From Poindextera sp036494815 (GTDB lineage: Bacteria; Pseudomonadota; Alphaproteobacteria; Caulobacterales; Caulobacteraceae), in NCBI GenBank assembly GCA_036494815.1, contig DASXNV010000033.1:62001-126000 (forward strand): 64,000 bases of DNA. Direction: 5' to 3'. The notes under the pieces are model-generated. The model made no database searches. It was not told the DNA's origin and worked only from the letters and a program-made list of their open reading frames with translations. A program made the translations under genes and the position numbers. Of the stretch, positions 17,201 through 26,955 are shown piece by piece; positions within the stretch are counted from its first letter, which is position 1; every line of letters starts with the position of its first letter.

Positions 17201-20106
17201 CGCTGTTCTCGCCCGTCGACAACGTGACCCTGGCCGACTTGGAGCCTCTGCTTTACGCGGTGCCGATTGGGGCGAGCGCGGCGGATTCACCCCGGTTCGC
17301 TGGAGAACCCATCTGGTGGATGAAGATCCGGCCCGGCGCTCAGGCCCAGGTCTTCGCCACCGGCGCGCGCCGGGTCTTCAGCACGCTCAGCCCGGGCCTA
17401 CCGGGCGGCGGCTCCACCTTGAGCTCGGCGGTGATCGAGATCACCCCGATGCCGCGGCCCAACAGCGCCCTGCTGGGACGACTGACCGGCGGCGCGGCGG
17501 TGCAGTACGTCCTCATCAATCACGACGACCTCAATCTCGGTCACGTCGCCACCCCCGACCTGCAGATCTGCGTCGCTGGCGGCGTCGCGCTGGTGACCGC
17601 CGGCAGCGCGGGCGCGTGGATCGGCTTCGCCCGCCAAGACCGCATCTGCCGCGATCAGAGGGCGTGGGTCGATGAACTGGACGCGGCCGCCGGCGCCGAT
17701 GTGGATCCTTCTTGGACCGCATACGGAGACCGCGTGCGCGCACTGGCGCCGGCCACGGTGCGGCTCGTCGACCACAGAGGCCGCCCTCTGTCCGAAGGCA
17801 GCTTCACGGTCACTCCAGCGTCTGGGCCGGCCCAGACCGTCACCCTGAGCGGGCCTAGTGGCGACACTGGCGTCGTCCTCACCGGGGCCGGCCAGGTCGC
17901 CTGCGCGAGCGACGGCGTCAATACGATCCTCGCCAGCACCCGCACGGACACCGGCGCCCTCGGCGCGCCCGTTGCAGTCAGCCCAACCGATCGCCAGCTC
18001 GCCTTGCTCAAGCTCGATCTGTGGCTGCCGGCGCGCACGCCAGGAGTGACCGGCTTTCAACGTTGGACGAGGGGCAACCAGGTCGAGCCGATCGTGGATG
18101 GCATGGCCTATTTCGCCCGACTCGTTCCCGACCTGCGTGCCGCCAAGCAGGGTGGGGCGGTGGGACTGGCCGGATGGGCCTTCGTCAAGGAGGCGTTCTA
18201 CGACCCGACCAAGGTCTGGTCGCTGCTGCCGGAAGACAATTCCACCGAGCTGGTCGCGCTGATGCATGAGCTCAAGAGCGACGGGGCGCAGGTGCGTCTG
18301 CTGGTCAACCAGTTCCTGCAGCTCTCCGACGCCGACCTTGACGCCTTGCGCGCGGACCTGGCCGTGGCGCTGCTCCTGCTCTTCATGCTGCAGCAGGGCG
18401 CCGCGGCGCTGCACAAGCTGAGCCTCGATCCGGCCGGCTGGGTCGCCGCCGGTTTCGGTGCGGCCATCGTCAACCTGCTGCCGGATTCCACGATGTTTGA
18501 GGCGATCCGTCATTTCGCCGAGCCGTCCAAATCGGCGGTCGACGCGATCAACGCCAATGACCCGGGCGTCGCGTGCTGGACGCCCTATCCGGCGACCCTG
18601 GCCGACAACCCCCTGGCCGATAACCCGCTTCACATCGCCGGGGTGGCGATCACAGCCTTGACCCACGCCGGCGTCTATCACGAGAAGATCGCGGCGATGC
18701 AGGCCGCCGGCCAGCCGCCGATCGCCTATGTCGGGGGCATCGATCTCAACAGCGACCGGCTCGACACCCCAAACCACCGGGCCTATGCGCCGTTCCACGA
18801 CGTGCAGGTGCGGCTGACCGGGCCTTCGGTCGCAGAGGTCGTCACCAGCTTCGCCGAAAGGGCGACCGTCGCCGGGACCACCAACCCTCTGGTCCTGCCG
18901 AGCGATCCACTGCCGGACACCGGCCATCACATCGTTCAATTGGGCCGCACCCGGTTCGCGCCAGGCGGGGGCGTCGGCGAAGGGCCGGCCTTCCCCTCGG
19001 CGCCCGCCGGCGAGGACACCACCTACCGGGCCATTCTCGCCGCCATAGACGCCGCCCAGGACTATATCTACATCGAAGAGCAGTATTTCACGCCCGACGA
19101 CGACTATGTTTCCCACCTCGTCGCCGCCGGCGCCCGGACCCCGCCGATCCAGGCCCTGGTCATCACCCTGCCGGACCAGACCACCCAGCCGTACGGGGCC
19201 CAACGGCGGGGCGAAATCATCGCCAAGCTGGCCACGACCTGGGGGGATCGGCTACGCGTCGGGGCCCCGATTCGCCGCTACCTGAATCCGACGCCGCAGC
19301 TGTTCGGCGGCCTGGGCCGCATGGTGCTACGGGCCGCCATGACGATCGACGACACCGCGGCCGTGGTGGGCCCGGCCGAGCGACTGCCGGCGGTCCCGTT
19401 CTGGGCCTTCGTCGAGAGCGAACTGGTCTATGTCGACGGGGTGACGCCTGGCGGCCCTGGCGAGGGTCCGATCGGCGAGCAGGACCCCGATTCGCCCGAC
19501 TCGCCGACCCAGACCTGGCAGTCCGTGACCCTCCAGCGTGCGCCCCTGGGGCAGGACCCGCGGTGGGGCGCCAAGCCCGACAAGCATGACAAGAATTCCT
19601 GCGTCCTCGCCGTCCAGCTGCCCGGAATCTATGTGCACGCCAAGCTGATGGTGGTCGACGACATCTTCATGTCCGTAGGCTCGGCCAACCTCAACCGGCG
19701 CGGATTCTTTCATGACGGCGAAATGAACGTCTTCGCTGTGCCCGAGCACCTGCGCCGCGACCCGGCCAACCCGGCGCTGCGGCTGCGCTGCCAGCTCTGG
19801 GCGGAACACTTCGGCCTGCCGGTCGAGATGGGTCTGTCGCTGCTGGCCGACCCGGTCTCGGCCCTGTCGTTCTTCGACCGCTCCTGGTACCGCGGCAGCC
19901 ACTGGCTGCCCCTGCAGTTTGGTTCGAGCACCGAGCCGCCCGCGGTCATTCTGAGCATCCCCAGCAACATTCCAGCCGCGTTGTTTGATGTGGCCAAGGA
20001 TGTCGTCACGGTGGCGCAGGAACCAACTATCTGGGCCACAATCGTCGACCCAACGACGGCGCTGGACGCCCATATCGGGCCCGGGGACAGGGGGCCTGAC
20101 CTGTGA
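17197..20106 (+). CDS. Phospholipase D-superfamily protein with an N-terminal extension
   Basis: 969 aa; the ATG at 17197 overlaps the previous stop as ATGA, and the open frame further upstream is a shadow. Residues 1 to about 270 are a beta-rich domain with no family I recognise. The rest is PLD-like. The second HKD motif is intact: HAKLMVVDD with His814, then GSANLNRRGFFHDGEMNV. The first is degenerate: HEK at 495-497 is followed by an insertion instead of the expected Asp, but the flanking AYVGGIDLNSDRLDT, HDVQVRLTGP and EEQYFTPDD are typical of eukaryotic-type PLD. Such enzymes hydrolyse or transfer phospholipid head groups. There is no signal peptide. Two giant partner genes flank it with overlapping ends, so it is probably part of one complex. 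Confidence 0.88.
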   Translation: MTLFSPVDNVTLADLEPLLYAVPIGASAADSPRFAGEPIWWMKIRPGAQAQVFATGARRVFSTLSPGLPGGGSTLSSAVIEITPMPRPNSALLGRLTGGAAVQYVLINHDDLNLGHVATPDLQICVAGGVALVTAGSAGAWIGFARQDRICRDQRAWVDELDAAAGADVDPSWTAYGDRVRALAPATVRLVDHRGRPLSEGSFTVTPASGPAQTVTLSGPSGDTGVVLTGAGQVACASDGVNTILASTRTDTGALGAPVAVSPTDRQLALLKLDLWLPARTPGVTGFQRWTRGNQVEPIVDGMAYFARLVPDLRAAKQGGAVGLAGWAFVKEAFYDPTKVWSLLPEDNSTELVALMHELKSDGAQVRLLVNQFLQLSDADLDALRADLAVALLLLFMLQQGAAALHKLSLDPAGWVAAGFGAAIVNLLPDSTMFEAIRHFAEPSKSAVDAINANDPGVACWTPYPATLADNPLADNPLHIAGVAITALTHAGVYHEKIAAMQAAGQPPIAYVGGIDLNSDRLDTPNHRAYAPFHDVQVRLTGPSVAEVVTSFAERATVAGTTNPLVLPSDPLPDTGHHIVQLGRTRFAPGGGVGEGPAFPSAPAGEDTTYRAILAAIDAAQDYIYIEEQYFTPDDDYVSHLVAAGARTPPIQALVITLPDQTTQPYGAQRRGEIIAKLATTWGDRLRVGAPIRRYLNPTPQLFGGLGRMVLRAAMTIDDTAAVVGPAERLPAVPFWAFVESELVYVDGVTPGGPGEGPIGEQDPDSPDSPTQTWQSVTLQRAPLGQDPRWGAKPDKHDKNSCVLAVQLPGIYVHAKLMVVDDIFMSVGSANLNRRGFFHDGEMNVFAVPEHLRRDPANPALRLRCQLWAEHFGLPVEMGLSLLADPVSALSFFDRSWYRGSHWLPLQFGSSTEPPAVILSIPSNIPAALFDVAKDVVTVAQEPTIWATIVDPTTALDAHIGPGDRGPDL

Positions 20107-23100
20107 GCGTCGATGGCTTTCAGCTCTATGACCTGTTGGGCGTCAGCACGGACGCCGAGGCGGCCGCCCTATGGCCCGGCGACAAGGTCTCCATGGTCGA
20201 GGGCTACAATGTGGTCGACGACGCGGTCGCCTGCATCTCCGCGCTCAACGCCGGCCTGAGGTTCACCGCCCTGCGGCTGGGCTCGGATCCCGAGGTGCAG
20301 GTCGGCGGCCCGACCTCGCCCGGCCTTGGTCTGCCGGGCCAGATCACGCTGTCGGCGAGCGCCCAGGTGCTCGGCGACATAGGACCATACTATGTCCGCG
20401 ACCTGCCGAACGTGGGCGTCGTTCTGTTGATGAGCGCCGCCGATAAGGCGCCTACGGTCTTTTTCGCCCGTGACGGCCGCGGCTATGAGGTGCTGATCGA
20501 AGGGCTGTCTGTCGAATTGCAATTTCCGACCGGACTAATCACCCCGGCCAAGGACGACGACGATCATGACGGTGACGCCAGCGAGTTCGATCCCGGCGAC
20601 GACGACAGCGTTGCGGTGGTCAAGATCCGCGGCGCGGCCAGCATCGTGCGCACCCATATCCGGCTGCACCTGACCCCGGACGGAGACGTCATCATCGAAC
20701 CCAATACGCCGATCAATATTGATACGGCGAAATTCTCCAACCTGCCCGTGACCGCCTTGCACGACGTGCTGTTCATTCCCAGTCCCCGGCGCAGGGACCT
20801 GTACGAATGGACCCGCAACGACCTGGTTTCGCTGGTTCCAGGGCCGCCGGGCATGTTCGGTTTGAGATCAGTGCTTTTCGACCTCGGCAAGCCGCCCTTT
20901 GCAGATCTCGTCAAGCGTTTCCAGGATTCCGGCAGCGCGATCCAGGCCGCCAATGTCGATCTCGTCCTTGAGGACGTCGTCATCCCCGCGTCAGGATTCG
21001 GCTTTCCGCTGCCCACCCACGGCACGTTCGGCATTCGCCGCAAGATCACCGACCGCAACAGTATCGAGCAGGCCTATTCGCTGAGCCAGGCGCCGTTCCG
21101 ACTGAGGATCTATTCCCGCAGCGGCCAAGCCGACGCCGATCGCACTGGGCTCTATCTCGTCATCAATCAGCTGGAGTTTCGCACCGGCAGCCTCGCCGCC
21201 GACGGGGACTATCCGCCTGTGCTGGAATTCCAGGCCCAACTGGACTGGCAGGCCCAGTCCGACGCTGAAGGCGCCAAGGGCGCATTGATCGGCGTCACGG
21301 ACGACTGGGTCGTTCAGTTGGGCCTCGCGCTGGGTTCCAACTCGCCGCTGCACATCATGACGGTCGCCTCGGCCGATATCGCCATCAACGCCATCAAGGG
21401 CGGCTTGCGGCTGACGACCTTCGGCGAGGACCCCGACCACTCATGGCAGGCCCTAGTCGATATCTCGGTCCGCGACACCTCGGTTCAGATGTCAGGCAGC
21501 GCCTACCCGATTTTCAAAATCACCACCCTGACCGGCAAGCCGCTCGACGTCATCCTGCGGGACGTAGGCTGGAGCTTCGGCCAACCGCAACTTGGAAAAT
21601 CGATCGCGGCGCCCGAAGGGGTCCAGCTCGTTTTTGGCGGGATCGTTCGGCTGGTCGTCGAGGAGCTTGGCTTCATCGAGGAGCCCGCAGGAGGCACCTA
21701 TTTCTCGTTCAGCGGTGGCGTCGAGATCGGCTCAGCGGGCGGCAAGCCGACCCAGCCGTCCAGCACGCGCACTGACAACAGCGGCACGGGGACGGGCATC
21801 CGGTTTCGGCGGCTGCGCTTTCTGACCTCCGACACCCCGTCAGCGCCGCCCTGGAAGCTGGACGGCATCCTGCTCGACATCAATTACGGGCCGGTCTCCA
21901 TCGGCGGGTTCGGCTATATCACCGACGACGTCGTGTCGGGCTACCGCTACCAGGAATTCGGCTTTGGGGTCCAGGTCGCTTTCCCCCTCGCGACGAGCAA
22001 GCTCAAGATCGCCGCCGAATTTCTCAAGGGGACCAGCACTGAGGTGGCTGCGCCCAACACCCGGTTCAACTACCTGCTCGCCTCGCTGGAGGTGAGCTTC
22101 GTGCCGGCGGGGCCCCTCGGGCTCTACGCCCTGCGGGCGCTGTTCGCCTACGACATGCAACCGGCGCTCGACCCAGCCGGAACCGGCCCGCAGAGCATGC
22201 AGCTCTACCAGTGGCACAAGGACCACGACGGCGCGCTCGACATGCCGCGGTCACGCAATCTCGCCGACTGGACGCCCACGAATAATTCTCTCGCGGTCGG
22301 GGCGGCGGTCGGCCTGTCGTTCAACTCCACCGGCCAGCTGTTCCACATCGGGGTGTTCGTCCTGGTGACGCACAGCGACACCGATACCGGGGTGCTGGTG
22401 GTCGGCGACGTCTACCTGCTCAAGAATCCCGACTCTATCGGCTTTGCGGCCTTCGACTACGACGCGGCCACCTCCACCTGGGGGGTCATGATCGGGGTCA
22501 ATCTTGGCCTGGACAAGTTCGTCGGCGGCGGAAAGGTCCCGGCCTGGATCGCCAACCTCGCCAAGCTCACAGGCACACTCTATTTCGGCAATAATCCGGG
22601 CACTTTCGCCATCGGGCAGCTTTCCGACCAGCGAAGCTGGATGGGCATTACGCTGGACGCCAAATGGCTCAAGCTCAAGGCCCGCATCGCCATCTGCGTC
22701 CAGGTCATCGACGGCGGGCCCAAGGGCTTCGGCGCCGTCGCCTCATTCACCGGCGGCGATGACTGGGGCATCGGCAAGTTTCAGGTCTTCGGCAGCATCG
22801 GCTTCATTTGGGGCGCCTGGAAGACCGGGTCCGACAGCAATGGCGTCCACGCCTGGGCCCAGGTCGGCTTCAAGATGTCGGTCTTCTACGTCTTCTCGGT
22901 CGGCATGGAGATCGACCTCGACCTGACCTATGTGAATTCCCCAGGATATGGCGCGTTCACCGCCCAGATCCACATAGACACCCCTTGGTTCCTCCCGGAC
23001 GTTTCGTTCCAGTTCAGCCAGACCCTGGGCCATTCACAGCCGTTCGATAGCCCGCTGCTCAACCCTCCGCTCAGCGGCGGCGCCGCCGCCTCTCCCCAGG

Positions 23101-26100
23101 CGCCCAGCCCGCCGGTGGCCATGCATGTCCCGGCGCTGAGTGATGGGACCACTGACCCGACAACGCTTTACTCGTTCAACCAGCTCGCCCCGGTCACCGG
23201 CGCCCCGGTCGGCGGCGTCACGCTTCCAGGCGACCTGACGCCCGTCGCGGTCGACGCGGACATCGTCCTGACCTTCACCAATCCGCTGTCCAATGACGCC
23301 GGGATCGCAACCCAGTCCTTCCCCGTCACCAGCGACCCGGGAACCCAGACGGTACAGGACTTCACAGTCCGCTACGCGCTCAAGAGCGTCCAGATCCAGC
23401 GCAGCCCGCGGTTCGGCCCCCAGGCCGGCGTGTGGACGGACCTCGTCGCGGTAGAGGACACCGCGCTGGACACCGGCGGCCAAATCCACGCGGCGCCGGC
23501 GGTGTCCTTCGCCTGGGACGCCGACACCCGGGCCGACGGCGGGGTGAGCCCATCGCGCCTCTTCATCAACTGCCGCACGCCGTACTCCGTCATCGGCTCC
23601 TCCCAGAACGACGAGCAGGCCTTAGGGGACGACGACGGGTTCCCCTGCTGTCAGCTCGACCCGATCAAGGGTTTTATGATCCCCTGGCGCGACCTGAGCT
23701 GGACCAGCGATCCAACGGGCCTGCGCCTGCCTATGAGCCAGGCCTTCAGCGACGGGGGAGGGCTGTGGTCCTGGACAGCGGCGCCCGCGACCATGAACGG
23801 GACCGGCGACTACGCCGGACGGATTGTGGCGGTGGTTCTGCCGAGCGCCAGCGCCTTGCTGGGCTCGGTCGACCTGACCGATCCCGCAGTCACGTTCAGA
23901 GCCCAGATCCTGCCCATGTCTGCCGGGGTCGCGTGCACCCTGACCGCCTATTACGGCCTCGATGTGGTGAGTGCGCAGACCGTGAGCGGCGGTGTCGCCG
24001 CTACGAGCCTATTGCTGGCCGGCTCGCTGACGACGCCGATCACCCGGGTGACCCTCGAGGTCGCCGTTGCGGGGGCGAGCCCGATCCCCGACACTTCATG
24101 GGGTCCGCTCGGCGCGCCTTCGGTGATGGTCTATGATCTGCAGTATCAGTCGCTCGCCGACGTCCTGGCGGTCATGGCCCGCAGGCAACGCTGCCGCAAC
24201 AGCGGCGCCACATCCGGCGTGGGCGGCGCCGGCAAGCTGGCTTTCCTGCCCAACTGCGACTACGCGGTCACGCCGACCATAGAGGTGACGGTCAGCCACA
24301 GGACCGGCGGCAGCCAAACCCTGACCATCGCCCAGCCGGCCTTTTTCCGCACCAAAGGGCTGCTCGGGCTCAACGCCTCTCCCAATGTCGGGGACGAACT
24401 GGCGCCTTATGTGGCTTCGACCTATCCCCCAAATCGCTCGGCGCCGCTGTACCGGAGCGAGCCCGTGGCGCTGGCCTTCACCGAGGGCTTGTCCAACCTG
24501 CTGCCGATCGATCGGGTGGCCGCGGCCGGGGACCCGCCGGAGAAGGCCCAGCTCGTGGATCTGGCGCTGAGCGTCGACCGGTTGGCCTCGACGGACGGCG
24601 CCTTGCGGTTGACCGCTCCGGGGGAAGACTGGCTGACCGCGCATGGCGGGGCAGTGGGGGGCGCCGGGCGGCCGCCGTTCCGCAACAGCCTGTTCTCGAG
24701 CCTCCTGGTGCGCAAGGCCGCCTCGCTCGACGTCAAGGCGCTTCGGTTTGAGGCCGTGCTCGGCGCGGCGGGATGCGATCACGATCCTCTGCATACGAGC
24801 CAGGTGCTCACCCACGCGCCACTGGCCCCCGATGGCTCGCCGGGTAATTGGCAGGCCCAGGCGGCCATGCGCGCGACCGTGCGCGCCCAGGATGGCCCCT
24901 ATGCCGAACGGGCGGCGTTCGTGGCCAACGATCTGGGCGCCTTCAGTTATCTCAGCGACGGTGGCCCAAGCCCGGTATGGAGCCTGAACGGAACCGCCCT
25001 CGTGGCCCCCGGCGCGGGCCGTCACTACGCGGCGTTCGGCGATGCGACCTGGAACTATTTCCAGATAGGAGCAACGCTTGACCCGGTCGGCGGCGTCGCC
25101 GGCGTCGGGGTCGGCCTGAGCGGTTCGATACCCGTGCAACAGGCTGTGCTGGCGCTGATCGATCATGGGGACCTTGTGCTGGTTCGGCGCGAGGGCGGTG
25201 TTGACCAGGAGATGGCCCGCGCCAGCTTGCCGGTCGTGAACGGGCCAGTTCAACTGCACGTCACGGCTTTCGACGACATCGTGCGGGCCAGCGTCGGCGA
25301 CGTCGTGGTCGAGATCGATCGGGACGCGGTCCGTGAAGGTCGAGCCGCGCTGGTGGCCGATGGCGAAGCGGTGTTCAGCGCGCTACTGGTCGAGAGCCTC
25401 GACATGTACCGGGTCGAGTTCGCGACCAGCCGCTACTTGTCATTCGCCGACCATGTGGCGCAGCGCGACCCAACCATCTATGCGCACGCGGCGGACGCCA
25501 TGGGCGTCCTGCCGGCCTCGACACCGTCCGCAGAATTGGCCGCGCGCTCAGCCGATATCGCCGCGGCGATGACGCCGGCGGCCGATCCTCAGCAACGTCA
25601 GCAGCTCTTCGCACAGGTGCTCTCCGATATCGGCCTGGCCTCATTGCATGCTTGTGAGCGACTGACCCTCACCCGGCTGACCGACTCGAGCGGCGTCACG
25701 GCGTTGCTCACCGAATCCCCCGAGCCCCTGTCATTCCTGCATGACGTTAGGGCGACGTTGCTGCATCGGGCTTGGCGCCGGCTGCCGCACCCAACGCCCG
25801 TTGGACCGATCAATCCGATCACCACAGCGCTTTCAGAGCTTGAAATCGTCCACGGCGGGTTGGCGGCGCCTGTCGCCGCGGCTCACGTCCTGTCGGCGGC
25901 CCGGGTCCAGGTGTTGTTCATCACCTCGGCGGCGCCGGCCTTCTCGATGCAGGTCTATGACCTGCCCGTGGCGTTTCCGATCGGGCTTGTCCAACTGCGC
26001 TGGGTGGGCGATCTCGACGCGGCCGGGGCCCAGGCCGCGGGCCTTGGGGCGCTGGTGAGCCAGCCGCAGGGAATTATCGCCGCCGTGCAGGCCGACCACT

Positions 26101-26324
26101 CGGTCGCCGGCGCGGTGCGGACGATGGCCCTCGTCGAGGTCGCCGTCACGCTGAGCCTCCTCAGCAACGCCGATGAGACATCTGCAGTGATGCTTATGGC
26201 GGCGGCGCTGGCCCCTGGCGACTATCGCCTTCAGCTTGAGTTCTCGCGCATCCGCTGGGAAACCACGACCCTCGATCCGGCGTCGGTCTACCAAGACTCG
26301 GCGACGATACTGTTCACAATTTAG
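20103..26324 (+). CDS. Giant protein 3, 2073-aa beta-rich protein (DUF6603-like), function unknown
   Basis: 2073 aa with GTG start overlapping the previous TGA (GTGA). There is no signal peptide. A highly acidic loop (Asp-rich, residues 151-168) could bind calcium. The middle third consists of long amphipathic beta stretches with repeated Gly and aromatic residues (FQVFGSIGFIWGAW, VFYVFSVGMEIDLDLTYV, DTPWFLPDVSFQFSQTLG). It resembles my recollection of the large uncharacterised DUF6603 proteins, but I could not verify this by search. The C-terminal half is more globular. The repetitive strands are compatible with an elongated beta groove or barrel-like structure. It is the last gene of the operon, which ends in a 630-bp gap. 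Function unknown. Confidence 0.85.
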   Translation: MSVDGFQLYDLLGVSTDAEAAALWPGDKVSMVEGYNVVDDAVACISALNAGLRFTALRLGSDPEVQVGGPTSPGLGLPGQITLSASAQVLGDIGPYYVRDLPNVGVVLLMSAADKAPTVFFARDGRGYEVLIEGLSVELQFPTGLITPAKDDDDHDGDASEFDPGDDDSVAVVKIRGAASIVRTHIRLHLTPDGDVIIEPNTPINIDTAKFSNLPVTALHDVLFIPSPRRRDLYEWTRNDLVSLVPGPPGMFGLRSVLFDLGKPPFADLVKRFQDSGSAIQAANVDLVLEDVVIPASGFGFPLPTHGTFGIRRKITDRNSIEQAYSLSQAPFRLRIYSRSGQADADRTGLYLVINQLEFRTGSLAADGDYPPVLEFQAQLDWQAQSDAEGAKGALIGVTDDWVVQLGLALGSNSPLHIMTVASADIAINAIKGGLRLTTFGEDPDHSWQALVDISVRDTSVQMSGSAYPIFKITTLTGKPLDVILRDVGWSFGQPQLGKSIAAPEGVQLVFGGIVRLVVEELGFIEEPAGGTYFSFSGGVEIGSAGGKPTQPSSTRTDNSGTGTGIRFRRLRFLTSDTPSAPPWKLDGILLDINYGPVSIGGFGYITDDVVSGYRYQEFGFGVQVAFPLATSKLKIAAEFLKGTSTEVAAPNTRFNYLLASLEVSFVPAGPLGLYALRALFAYDMQPALDPAGTGPQSMQLYQWHKDHDGALDMPRSRNLADWTPTNNSLAVGAAVGLSFNSTGQLFHIGVFVLVTHSDTDTGVLVVGDVYLLKNPDSIGFAAFDYDAATSTWGVMIGVNLGLDKFVGGGKVPAWIANLAKLTGTLYFGNNPGTFAIGQLSDQRSWMGITLDAKWLKLKARIAICVQVIDGGPKGFGAVASFTGGDDWGIGKFQVFGSIGFIWGAWKTGSDSNGVHAWAQVGFKMSVFYVFSVGMEIDLDLTYVNSPGYGAFTAQIHIDTPWFLPDVSFQFSQTLGHSQPFDSPLLNPPLSGGAAASPQAPSPPVAMHVPALSDGTTDPTTLYSFNQLAPVTGAPVGGVTLPGDLTPVAVDADIVLTFTNPLSNDAGIATQSFPVTSDPGTQTVQDFTVRYALKSVQIQRSPRFGPQAGVWTDLVAVEDTALDTGGQIHAAPAVSFAWDADTRADGGVSPSRLFINCRTPYSVIGSSQNDEQALGDDDGFPCCQLDPIKGFMIPWRDLSWTSDPTGLRLPMSQAFSDGGGLWSWTAAPATMNGTGDYAGRIVAVVLPSASALLGSVDLTDPAVTFRAQILPMSAGVACTLTAYYGLDVVSAQTVSGGVAATSLLLAGSLTTPITRVTLEVAVAGASPIPDTSWGPLGAPSVMVYDLQYQSLADVLAVMARRQRCRNSGATSGVGGAGKLAFLPNCDYAVTPTIEVTVSHRTGGSQTLTIAQPAFFRTKGLLGLNASPNVGDELAPYVASTYPPNRSAPLYRSEPVALAFTEGLSNLLPIDRVAAAGDPPEKAQLVDLALSVDRLASTDGALRLTAPGEDWLTAHGGAVGGAGRPPFRNSLFSSLLVRKAASLDVKALRFEAVLGAAGCDHDPLHTSQVLTHAPLAPDGSPGNWQAQAAMRATVRAQDGPYAERAAFVANDLGAFSYLSDGGPSPVWSLNGTALVAPGAGRHYAAFGDATWNYFQIGATLDPVGGVAGVGVGLSGSIPVQQAVLALIDHGDLVLVRREGGVDQEMARASLPVVNGPVQLHVTAFDDIVRASVGDVVVEIDRDAVREGRAALVADGEAVFSALLVESLDMYRVEFATSRYLSFADHVAQRDPTIYAHAADAMGVLPASTPSAELAARSADIAAAMTPAADPQQRQQLFAQVLSDIGLASLHACERLTLTRLTDSSGVTALLTESPEPLSFLHDVRATLLHRAWRRLPHPTPVGPINPITTALSELEIVHGGLAAPVAAAHVLSAARVQVLFITSAAPAFSMQVYDLPVAFPIGLVQLRWVGDLDAAGAQAAGLGALVSQPQGIIAAVQADHSVAGAVRTMALVEVAVTLSLLSNADETSAVMLMAAALAPGDYRLQLEFSRIRWETTTLDPASVYQDSATILFTI

Positions 26325-26955
26325 ACGGGCAGCCCAAGCCGGGCTTCGCCTGGCGGCGCCTCATCGGGTGATGCAGCTTCCCCTGCTTGTGAAGGTGTTT
26401 GCTCCGCACCTGAGGCTCTGCCGAAATCCATTACGGGAACCGGGTTTCACCGGGTAGTCTGCGTCGTTGGAGCCGTGTGGGCGCATTCGCCCTTGCCGGC
26501 GCCGGCCTGTGGGCGTTTGCGCGCACATTGAGCCAAGATCACAATGGGCTGGCGCTGCTGACCATCGGAGCGCCGTGCCTGACCTTGGCCGCGATCATGT
26601 CACCCCGTCGGTTCGGCGAATCGGCGCCGGAGGCCCAGGGGACACTCGTTTCGGACGGTTGCCTCTGGCTGCGGTCTAAGGGTCCCGAGTTCAGCCCGAC
26701 CTCACTGCGCTTCGCGCTACAGTGGGCACCACCCAGCTCGCATCGAATAATCGCATTTTCGACCGATTTCGGAACATTTTTCGCAGGCCGTGAACGCTTT
26801 TCGCACTGTCGCCGTACAATCCCCTGTCTACGCATTGAGATCGATTTTCGCAGCCGCCTCGCGTGGCAGCCTACGATTCACGTGAGCCTTGGCGCTGTCC
26901 ACGTCGGGTCGTTTGGCGGATGCTCTATTCGAAAGCGATATTCATCGTGTTTCCG
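26325..26955. other. 631-bp gap after the giant operon, possible small membrane-protein frame
   Basis: The gap lies between the giant operon and the convergent secretion operon. A + strand frame from GTG 26477 to 26962 encodes a hydrophobic start (MGAFALAGAGLWAFARTLSQ, then LALLTIGAPCLTLAAIM) with two possible membrane segments, then becomes low-quality sequence. It has no clear ribosome binding site and may be a decayed gene. A short AGCCC/GGGCT hairpin at about 26331-26345 follows the operon but lacks a T-run. Confidence 0.35.

Noticed and set aside
17398..19203. 601-aa frame antisense to the PLD-like gene
   Set aside because: His/Arg/Gly-rich composition typical of antisense GC-rich shadows; the + strand has a clear PLD family match.
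13490..26324. Idea that the giant operon is a phage tail or contractile injection cluster
   Set aside because: No sheath, tube, baseplate, spike or ATPase gene is present next to it.
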